DNA of 29,497 bases from CAYPEL01 sp964409635 (GTDB taxonomy: Bacteria > Pseudomonadota > Gammaproteobacteria > DSM-19610): the NCBI GenBank assembly GCA_964409635.1, contig CAYPEL010000019.1, positions 1 through 29,497 on the forward strand. The letters run 5' to 3'. Shown piece by piece: positions 23,868 to 29,497 of this stretch. The notes under the pieces were generated by a model, which was given only the letters and a program-made list of their open reading frames with translations, searched no databases and was not told the origin of the DNA. The position numbers and the translations under genes are program-made. The stretch's first letter is position 1, and the number at the start of each line of letters is the position of its first letter.

Positions 23868-23888
23868 CTGGAGTGCATTGCACTCCAG
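23868..23888 (+). promoter_or_regulatory. Intercistronic dsrA-dsrB hairpin
   Basis: Perfect 10-base arms (CTGGAGTGCA and its complement) around a single T, flanked by GGGAA and TTCCC that can pair and extend the stem. No T-run follows, so it is not a terminator. It fits an mRNA processing or stability element between the two subunit genes. Confidence 0.75.
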
Positions 23889-23926
23889 GGTTCCCTACTA
23901 CACTGAATTCAGTCCAGGAGAGAATC

Positions 23927-25003
23927 ATGGCACTAGCAGACATGCGGGAACCGATCGAAACGGGTTGCCCTGACGGCTTCCAGTATATGCATCCGGTGAT
24001 GCGCAAGAATTACGGTCAGTGGAAATTCCACGACGATCCACAACCAGGCGTACTGCGTCACGTTGCCTTTAGCGGCGACGAAATCTTTACGGTTAAGGTA
24101 GGTACCCAGCGTATCCTGGATATTTTCACCCTGCGCAAACTCTGCGACCTGGGTGACCAATATGGCGATGGTTATATTCGTTTCACCATCCGTTCCAATG
24201 TTGAGTACATTGTGGATGATGAAGCAAAAGTACAACCGTTGATCGAAGCCATTACAGAAGCCGGCTTCATCGTCGGCGGTACACGTAACTCAGTCACCAC
24301 CCTGTCCCACACTCAGGGCTGGTTGCATTGTGACATTCCCGGCACTGACGCTTCCGGTGTCGTAAAATCCATGATGGACGAACTGCTTCCCGAGTTCACC
24401 AGTTGGGAAATGCCTAACCGTGTGCATATCACTACGTCCTGCTGTCAGATCAACTGTGGTGGTCAGGGTGATATCGCCATCAACGTGCAACACACCAAGC
24501 CGCCGAAGATCGACCACAACCTGGTTTCCAATGTTTGTGAACGTCCTTCTGTGGTTGCTCGTTGCCCGGTTGCTGCGATTCGTCCGGCACTGGTTAACGG
24601 CAAACCTTCCCTGGAAGTCGACGAAAAGAAATGCATCTGCTGCGGTGCTTGTTACCCACCCTGCCCGCCGATGCAAATCAATGACGCTGAACATTCGAAA
24701 CTGGCTATCTGGGTCGGTGGTAATCACTCCAATGCACGGGGTAAGCCAACCTTCCAGAAACTGGTGGCGTCCGGCATACCCAACAACCCACCCCGTTGGC
24801 CTGAAGCGACCGCCATCGTTAAACGCATCCTTGCGGCGTATAAAGAAGATGCCAAGGATTGGGAACGCGTCAATGAATGGATCGAACGTATCGGCTGGCC
24901 TCGCTTCTTCGAGAGAACCGGCCTGCCATTCACCAAATACCACATTGATAACTGGCGCGGTGCCCGTGCCAGCCTGAATGCTTCTACGCACATCCGCTTC
25001 TAA
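23927..25003 (+). CDS. dsrB: Dissimilatory sulfite reductase beta subunit DsrB
   Basis: A 358-residue partner of DsrA. The cofactor-region cysteines are Cys135, Cys172, Cys173 and Cys177 (TTSCCQINCGGQ), and the ferredoxin domain shows Cys213 with Cys236, Cys239, Cys242 and Cys246 (KKCICCGACYPPCPP). FHDDPQPGVLRHVAFSGDE at the N-terminus is typical. The frame extends upstream to 23873, but ATG 23927 has AGGAGA 6-7 bases upstream and gives the family N-terminus MALADMREPI; the upstream part would also lie inside the hairpin. It is 11 bases before dsrE. Confidence 0.99.
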   Translation: MALADMREPIETGCPDGFQYMHPVMRKNYGQWKFHDDPQPGVLRHVAFSGDEIFTVKVGTQRILDIFTLRKLCDLGDQYGDGYIRFTIRSNVEYIVDDEAKVQPLIEAITEAGFIVGGTRNSVTTLSHTQGWLHCDIPGTDASGVVKSMMDELLPEFTSWEMPNRVHITTSCCQINCGGQGDIAINVQHTKPPKIDHNLVSNVCERPSVVARCPVAAIRPALVNGKPSLEVDEKKCICCGACYPPCPPMQINDAEHSKLAIWVGGNHSNARGKPTFQKLVASGIPNNPPRWPEATAIVKRILAAYKEDAKDWERVNEWIERIGWPRFFERTGLPFTKYHIDNWRGARASLNASTHIRF

Positions 25004-25014
25004 AGGAATCGTGC

Positions 25015-25407
25015 ATGAAACTAACGATTCAAATCAATGAAGGCCCGTATCAGCACCAGTCTGCTGATACGGCCTACCACTTTGCCAAAGCCGCACTGGA
25101 AAAAGGCCACGAAATCTTTCGTATCTTTTTTTATCACGACGGCGTCAATAATGGTACACGGCTGACAACACCACCCCAGGATGACCGTAACATCGTCAAA
25201 CGCTGGAGCGAGCTTGCAGCAGAACACAAGCTCGATCTGGTGGTCTGTGTGGCAGCCGCCCAGCGCCGCGGCATTGTTGATGACGGTGAAGCCGAGCGTA
25301 ATGGCAAAGATGCCACCAACTTAGCCCCGGGGTTTCGTATATCCGGCCTTGGCCAATTGGTCGAAGGTGCTGTTCAAAGTGACCGTCTGGTTGTATTTGG
25401 CGATTAA
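25015..25407 (+). CDS. dsrE: Sulfurtransferase subunit DsrE
   Basis: A 130-residue subunit of the cytoplasmic DsrE2F2H2 hexamer, which passes sulfane sulfur to DsrC. The catalytic cysteine is at residue 78 (DLVVCVAAAQRRG), exactly the position shown to be essential in A. vinosum. LTIQINEGPYQHQSADTA and the C-terminal SGLGQLVEGAVQSDRLVVFGD are family signatures. DsrEFH marks the sulfur-oxidising form of the pathway and is absent from sulfate reducers. The ATG has AAAGGAA 7-8 bases upstream; dsrF follows after 14 bases. Confidence 0.98.
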   Translation: MKLTIQINEGPYQHQSADTAYHFAKAALEKGHEIFRIFFYHDGVNNGTRLTTPPQDDRNIVKRWSELAAEHKLDLVVCVAAAQRRGIVDDGEAERNGKDATNLAPGFRISGLGQLVEGAVQSDRLVVFGD

Positions 25408-25421
25408 TTAGGGGTTCTTAA

Positions 25422-25832
25422 ATGGCTGAAGCTGTAAAAAAATTCATGTTCGTCAATCGTCGTGCGCCCTACGGCACCATATACGCCTTGGAATCACTCG
25501 AAGTCGTACTGATAGCCGCCGCATTCGAACAGGATGTGAGCCTGGCTTTCATGGATGACGGTGTTTATCAGTTAGTTAAAGATCAGGATACCAGTGGTAT
25601 CGGTATGAAAAACTTTTCACCGACTTTTTCGGCACTCGGCGACTATGAAGTCACCAAGATCTATGTCGAAAAAGAATCCCTGGAAGAGCGCGGTTTGACG
25701 CTGGAAGACCTGCAGCATCTTGTTTGGGAAGACGAGGATGACGACTGGGCTGAACGGGATTCCATTAAGCTTGTCAGCCGCTCTGAACTGGCCGAAGTTG
25801 TGGCTGGCCAGGACGTTATGTTCAACTTTTAG
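25422..25832 (+). CDS. dsrF: Sulfurtransferase subunit DsrF
   Basis: A 136-residue subunit of DsrEFH, homologous to TusC. MFVNRRAPYGTIYALESLE (about 9-27) and SLAFMDDGVYQLVKDQD (about 40-56) are characteristic. It carries no cysteine, consistent with a structural rather than catalytic role. A charged WEDEDDDWAERD stretch lies near 102-113. The ribosome binding site is weak (AGGGG at 25410). It is 17 bases before dsrH. Confidence 0.97.
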   Translation: MAEAVKKFMFVNRRAPYGTIYALESLEVVLIAAAFEQDVSLAFMDDGVYQLVKDQDTSGIGMKNFSPTFSALGDYEVTKIYVEKESLEERGLTLEDLQHLVWEDEDDDWAERDSIKLVSRSELAEVVAGQDVMFNF

Positions 25833-25849
25833 TAAGGAAGATTATTAAT

Positions 25850-26146
25850 ATGCCCATGTTACACCTGGTAAACAAATCCCCTTACGAAAGCAACAACCTC
25901 GACACAGCCGCCGGGTTGATGCAAGACGGCGATGCACTGTTGCTGATCGAAGATGGCGTTTACGCAGCCGTCAAGGGCGGTAAAGCAGCCAGCAAGATCA
26001 ATGGCCGGAGTGTTTCCGTATTGGGACCTGATCTCGCTGCGCGTGGTATTGCAGAAGACAAGCTGGCTGGTGGTGTCACAGTAGTCGACTACGCCGGCTT
26101 TGTAGATCTAGTCGAATCAAATGACAAGGTACAGTCTTGGCTGTAA
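25850..26146 (+). CDS. dsrH: Sulfurtransferase subunit DsrH (without the usual Cys20)
   Basis: A 98-residue subunit of DsrEFH, homologous to TusB. MLHLVNKSPYESNNLDT and ALLLIEDGVYAAV are family signatures. A. vinosum DsrH has Cys20 in the helix after KSPF; here residues 20-21 are Ala-Ala, and the protein has no cysteine. It thus resembles TusB more than the classical DsrH in this position, leaving DsrE Cys78 as the only reactive thiol of the complex. The ATG has AAGGAAG 11 bases upstream. dsrC follows after 45 bases. Confidence 0.96.
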   Translation: MPMLHLVNKSPYESNNLDTAAGLMQDGDALLLIEDGVYAAVKGGKAASKINGRSVSVLGPDLAARGIAEDKLAGGVTVVDYAGFVDLVESNDKVQSWL

Positions 26147-26191
26147 TGAATTGTCAGTAGTTTTTTAAATTTATTAACGAGGAGAACATCC

Positions 26192-26524
26192 ATGCCTATC
26201 GAAGTAAATGGGAAGTCACTGGAAACCGATGAAGAGGGTTACCTGGCCGATCTTAACCAATGGGAGCCTGAAGTAGCTACTGTTATGGCTAAAGAAGAAG
26301 GCGCTGAGTTAACTGAAAGCCACTGGCAAGTGATCAACTTCCTGCGCGAATATTATGAAGAATATCAGATTGCCCCCGCCGTGCGTGTTTTGACCAAGGC
26401 CATTGGCAAAAAGCTCGGCAAGGACAAAGGCAACAGCAAATACCTGTATGAACTGTTCCCTTACGGTCCAGCTAAACAGGCTTGTAAATATGCCGGCCTG
26501 CCGAAGCCTACGGGTTGCGTCTAA
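26192..26524 (+). CDS. dsrC: DsrC, sulfur carrier protein
   Basis: A 110-residue DsrC with both redox-active cysteines in the C-terminal arm: Cys98 (KQACKYAGLP) and the penultimate Cys109 (KPTGCV), 10 residues apart. It accepts sulfane sulfur from DsrE, presents it to DsrAB and is linked to DsrMK through a trisulfide. The ATG has a strong GAGGAGA. It is preceded by a 45-base gap, where a separate promoter is possible, as reported for other dsr operons; TTGTCA at 26151 is only a weak candidate. A second, cysteine-free paralogue lies at 19849-20187. Confidence 0.99.
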   Translation: MPIEVNGKSLETDEEGYLADLNQWEPEVATVMAKEEGAELTESHWQVINFLREYYEEYQIAPAVRVLTKAIGKKLGKDKGNSKYLYELFPYGPAKQACKYAGLPKPTGCV

Positions 26525-26529
26525 GTAGC

Positions 26530-26547
26530 CTGTAGGGTGGGGTTAAC
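26530..26547. repeat. Partial REP-like core in the dsrC-dsrM gap
   Basis: TGTAGGGTGGGGTTAACG is a truncated copy of the GTAGGGTGGGT repeat at 2416-2440 and 11231-11279. Only one arm is present, so it is probably a decayed copy just after the dsrC stop. Confidence 0.5.
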
Positions 26548-26607
26548 GGAATAGCAATAATGTAATAAATGGAGGGTCTGCTGATAGGGCCTTCTCTTTT
26601 CAAAAAA

Positions 26608-26626
26608 CCGGGTTTTCCCGGAGGAG
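26608..26626 (+). promoter_or_regulatory. Hairpin overlapping the dsrM Shine-Dalgarno sequence
   Basis: CCGGG, loop TTTT, CCCGG (26608-26621) runs directly into GGAGGAG (26620-26626), so the last two stem bases are part of the ribosome binding site. Stem formation could shift translation of dsrM relative to dsrC, or mark transcript processing in the 108-base gap. Confidence 0.55.
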
Positions 26627-26632
26627 TTGAGC

Positions 26633-27367
26633 GTGTCGATCATTACGACAATTTATGTCGCACTGTTTTATTTCGCGACCGCGTTTATGGTCATTGGCGT
26701 TGCAATGAAAGTTGCAAAGTACGCTAAAACCCCTGCCCCTCTGAAAATCCCGACAACCCCTGCACCGGTAACACAAACAGGTGTAATGTTCCGGATGGGA
26801 CGCGAGATTGTGTTTTTTGAAAGCCTGTTCAAAGCCAACAAATGGATCTGGATATTCGGCTATCTGTTTCATTTTGGCATGCTGCTGGTGCTACTGCGCC
26901 ACCTGCGCTATTTCACAGAGCCGGTCTGGTTCTGGGTTCACTGGGTGCAACCCTTTGGGAAATATGCGGCGTTTGTCATGCTGGCCGGATTGCTGGGGTT
27001 ATGGGCCCGGCGTTTCCTGGTAGACCGTATACGGTATATTTCAACGCCCTCGGATCACCTCATGCTGGCGCTGCTGGTGGGTATCGTGGTCAGCGGCCTG
27101 GGCATGAAATATGTTGCCCATACCGACATCGTGGCAGTTAAAGGTTTCTTCCTGGGTTTAATGCGCTTCTCACCACAGGAATTACCTACCGATAATTTTC
27201 TTCTTATACACCTGGGCCTCGTTATCACGCTGATGATCATTTTCCCGATCAGTAAGCTGATGCATGCTCCCGGTATATTTTTCAGCCCGACTCTTAACCA
27301 AGTTGATAACCCGCGTGAGCGCAGACATATTGCGCCCTGGGCTGAGCAGCTCGAATCGGGCAAATAA
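26633..27367 (+). CDS. dsrM: DsrM, membrane cytochrome b subunit
   Basis: A 244-residue inner membrane protein of the DsrMKJOP complex, related to NarI. Five to six hydrophobic helices are seen (about 4-25, 70-90, 100-125, 140-160, 195-215), with haem-ligand histidines likely in FHFGMLLVLLRHLRYF and later helices (AHTD, LIHLGLV). It exchanges electrons with the quinone pool and DsrK. The start is GTG at 26633-26635, 6 bases after GGAGGAG; the TTG at 26627 touches that site and is too close. It is 24 bases before dsrK. Confidence 0.95.
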   Translation: MSIITTIYVALFYFATAFMVIGVAMKVAKYAKTPAPLKIPTTPAPVTQTGVMFRMGREIVFFESLFKANKWIWIFGYLFHFGMLLVLLRHLRYFTEPVWFWVHWVQPFGKYAAFVMLAGLLGLWARRFLVDRIRYISTPSDHLMLALLVGIVVSGLGMKYVAHTDIVAVKGFFLGLMRFSPQELPTDNFLLIHLGLVITLMIIFPISKLMHAPGIFFSPTLNQVDNPRERRHIAPWAEQLESGK

Positions 27368-27391
27368 TAAGGACTCAGGAGATCAGACCAA

Positions 27392-28915
27392 GTGGCTGAC
27401 TTTGATATTCCAGTATTGACAGATATACCCATCGTACCTATTCCTAAAGTACAGGACGGGGTGATGTCGCACTCGTCACCCTATCTGGCCAAGCCACCTC
27501 ACCAGGAGCCTCTAGGCTTCCCGGCTGAACTGGTCGATAATTGGCATGATGTCGCGATTGCTAAAATGGGCGAGTTGTTGGGTAAATACCGTTCCCTGCA
27601 AGTATTCATGGATACTTGCGTGCACTGCGGCGCCTGTACTGATAAGTGCCATTACTACCTGGGTACAACCGACCCCAAAAACATGCCGGTTGCCCGTCAG
27701 GATTTGTTACGCCAAGTCTACCGCCGCTACTTCACCTTTGCCGGCAAGTATTTTCCTAAACTGGTCGGTGCTGTAGATCTGACTAAAGAAGTCCTCCAAG
27801 ACTGGTACAGCTATTTCCATCAATGTTCGCAGTGCCGCCGCTGTTCTGTGTTCTGCCCTTATGGCATCGACACCGCAGAGGTTTCCATGGCCGCGCGTGA
27901 AATCCTGGCCTCGGTGGGCATGGGCCAGAAGTATTGCAACGAAATTATTGCCAAGGTGTTCGTCATTGGTAACAACCTCGGCCTGCCGGAGCCGGCGCTG
28001 GCTAACACACTCGAAGGCCTGGAAGAAGATATCGAAGAAGAAACCGGTGTCAAAGTGCGCCTGCCACTGGATGAAAAAGGCGCTGACATATTAGTTATCA
28101 CACCGTCTGCAGATTTCTTTGCCGAACCACACGTAGATGGTCTGATAGGCTATGCGAAAGTTTTCCACGAGGCCGGAGTTTCCTGGACCCTCAGCTCCAA
28201 AGCCAGTGAAGCGGCCAACTTCGGTATGTTCATCGGCAGTTATGAAAACATGCGCAATGTGTCGCTGCGTATCCGCGAAGCAGCACTGGAACTGGGTGTC
28301 AAACGCATTATATTCGGTGAATGTGGTCACGCCTGGCGCGTCGCCTACAGCTTCCTGAACACCCTGGCCGGCCCGTTTGATTTTCTGGATCCGAAATACC
28401 CGATACCGCAACACATATGCGAGTTTACCTATAATCTGATCCAGGCAGGCAAACTGAAATTTAACAAGTCTGAAAATGACCATATGACCTTGACCTACCA
28501 CGACTCCTGTAATGTGGCGCGTGCCTCGCGCATGGGTGACGAGCCAGGTGGTCAGTTCACAATACCGCGCGCTATCATCAAGGCATCCTGCAATAACTTT
28601 TACGATATGGATCAGGATACCATCGGTGAGGCTACTTTTTGCTGTGGCGGTGGCGGTGGTCTGTTAACCGACGATCTGATGGAAATCCGCGTCAAAGGCG
28701 CCTTGCCCAGAATGCAGGCCCTGAAGAATGTCGTCGACAATCATGGCGTCACCCACATGGCGGCTATCTGCGCAATCTGCAAGAGCCAGTTTGCCAAGGT
28801 GATGCCCTATTACGGTTTCACAATGGATCAGATTGTCAGCGTCCACCAACTGGTGAGTAACGCGATTGTATTGAGTGATGCACCTGCTGAAGATTCAGAC
28901 GAAGCAGCGGCATAA
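27392..28915 (+). CDS. dsrK: DsrK, HdrD-like iron-sulfur subunit
   Basis: A 507-residue cytoplasmic subunit docked on DsrM. Two [4Fe-4S] ferredoxin sites are clear: Cys76/79/82/86 (CVHCGACTDKC) and Cys145/148/151/155 (CSQCRRCSVFCP). The C-terminal half has the CCG-type cysteine regions of heterodisulfide reductase: FGECGHAW, HDSCN, FCCGGGGG and AICAICKS. It is thought to handle the DsrC disulfide or trisulfide. The start is GTG at 27392-27394, with AGGAG 9-10 bases upstream. A short acidic tail ends the protein. dsrL follows after 66 bases. Confidence 0.97.
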   Translation: MADFDIPVLTDIPIVPIPKVQDGVMSHSSPYLAKPPHQEPLGFPAELVDNWHDVAIAKMGELLGKYRSLQVFMDTCVHCGACTDKCHYYLGTTDPKNMPVARQDLLRQVYRRYFTFAGKYFPKLVGAVDLTKEVLQDWYSYFHQCSQCRRCSVFCPYGIDTAEVSMAAREILASVGMGQKYCNEIIAKVFVIGNNLGLPEPALANTLEGLEEDIEEETGVKVRLPLDEKGADILVITPSADFFAEPHVDGLIGYAKVFHEAGVSWTLSSKASEAANFGMFIGSYENMRNVSLRIREAALELGVKRIIFGECGHAWRVAYSFLNTLAGPFDFLDPKYPIPQHICEFTYNLIQAGKLKFNKSENDHMTLTYHDSCNVARASRMGDEPGGQFTIPRAIIKASCNNFYDMDQDTIGEATFCCGGGGGLLTDDLMEIRVKGALPRMQALKNVVDNHGVTHMAAICAICKSQFAKVMPYYGFTMDQIVSVHQLVSNAIVLSDAPAEDSDEAAA

Positions 28916-28981
28916 TTTTTTTATTGATTAACCTGGCAACGTAGATTCTCTAAATAAAGAATCACAGACTGGAGAACAAGT

Positions 28982-29497
28982 ATGGCTACTTCTCGCGATG
29001 ACGAAAAACTAACGTTCCGCATGTTCGAAGAAGGCGATCATAAGTGGGAAAGCTTCGCTGATGACATTTTCAACGAAGATAATTCACACAAGTGCCCGAC
29101 CTATGTGCATCGCACACCGCCTTGTCAGGGCAGTTGCCCCTCGGGTGAGGATATCCGCGGCTGGCTGGACATCGTGCGCGGTATCGAAAAACCGCCGGAA
29201 GGCACTTCCATGCAGGAGTATGCCTTTCAACGTTCAACCGATGCCAACCCCTTCCCATCAATGATGGGCCGGGTTTGCCCGGCGCCCTGTGAAGACGGCT
29301 GCAACCGGAATAACGTTGAAGATTTCGTTGGCATTAATGCGGTTGAACAATACATCGGTGATACGGCCCACAAGGAAAAATTCAAATTTGCCAAAGGCCC
29401 TGCACTGACGGGAAAAAAAGTTGCCATTATTGGCGGTGGCCCGGCTGGCCTGGCGGCCGCTTATCAGTTGCGGCGCCGTGGTATTGCATCAACTGTG
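28982..29497 (+). CDS. dsrL: DsrL, iron-sulfur flavoprotein (5' part)
   Basis: The first 172 residues of DsrL, cut by the window end. It is a GltD-like NAD(P)H oxidoreductase that couples DsrAB to the pyridine nucleotide pool. The N-terminal iron-sulfur domain shows Cys38, Cys48 and Cys52 (PPCQGSCPSG) and Cys99, Cys103 and Cys107 (GRVCPAPCEDGC). The FAD-binding GxGxxG loop is IIGGGPAGLAAAYQL from about residue 149. The ATG has TGGAGAA 6-7 bases upstream. Its presence after dsrK matches the A. vinosum order and supports an oxidative pathway. Confidence 0.97.
   Translation, partial: MATSRDDEKLTFRMFEEGDHKWESFADDIFNEDNSHKCPTYVHRTPPCQGSCPSGEDIRGWLDIVRGIEKPPEGTSMQEYAFQRSTDANPFPSMMGRVCPAPCEDGCNRNNVEDFVGINAVEQYIGDTAHKEKFKFAKGPALTGKKVAIIGGGPAGLAAAYQLRRRGIASTV

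Noticed and set aside
24290..24991. A 233-residue minus-strand open frame inside dsrB
   Set aside because: It is antisense to dsrB codons, has no ribosome binding site and its composition is that of a reverse-complement shadow.
1..29497. tRNA or rRNA genes
   Set aside because: No cloverleaf, CCA-type end or conserved rRNA segment was seen on either strand.

Overview
The window comes from a gammaproteobacterial sulfur oxidiser. The right third carries the start of an oxidative-type dissimilatory sulfite reductase operon, dsrA-dsrB-dsrE-dsrF-dsrH-dsrC-dsrM-dsrK-dsrL, in the same order as in Allochromatium vinosum and cut inside dsrL by the window edge. dsrEFH and dsrL mark the reverse, sulfur-oxidising type. 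A secreted Gly/Asn/Tyr-rich protein resembling sulfur globule envelope proteins (13768-14334) suggests that the cell stores sulfur in its envelope. The YoaA, PBP1B and CysG homologues fit Gammaproteobacteria. I cannot name a genus.

Layout. 1-5401 (minus): the DNA helicase yoaA (C-terminus cut), an unknown protein with a nuclease-like motif, a TPR lipoprotein and mrcB (PBP1B). 5748-8354 (minus): a two-gene unit encoding a membrane-anchored von Willebrand A protein and a membrane-anchored coiled-coil protein. 8355-8770: an AT-rich gap with a probable small insertion-element remnant. 8771-12996 (minus): a sulfur-related run of a Sel1-repeat protein, a probable dsrS, glutaredoxin, cysG (siroheme synthase, making the DsrAB cofactor) and tpm. 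13224-14334 (plus): a 64-residue protein and the sulfur globule protein, each followed by a strong terminator. 14493-19280: poorly known genes, including a 353-residue protein, two 2-oxoglutarate/Fe(II) oxygenases, a GNAT acetyltransferase and a pentapeptide-repeat protein.

19535-22102 (minus) is the most unusual part. A compact set runs divergently from dsrA: a TauD-like dioxygenase, a 66-residue protein (ATGA overlap), a Cas6/Cmx6-like protein with no CRISPR array or other cas gene in view, a DsrC paralogue with no cysteine (RspA type), and a 67-residue protein. A 472-base gap separates it from dsrA and must hold both promoters.

How the parts fit. Stored sulfur held by the globule protein would enter the cytoplasm as persulfide and pass through DsrEFH (DsrE Cys78) to DsrC (Cys98/Cys109). 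DsrAB, with siroheme from CysG, would oxidise it to sulfite, with DsrL linking to the NAD(P)H pool and DsrMK passing electrons between DsrC trisulfide/thiols and the quinone pool. The probable DsrS, the cysteine-free DsrC-like protein, the Cas6-like protein and several RNA hairpins (in the dsrA-dsrB gap, at the dsrM ribosome binding site and at the sgp ribosome binding site) suggest post-transcriptional control of sulfur oxidation. That last point is inference.
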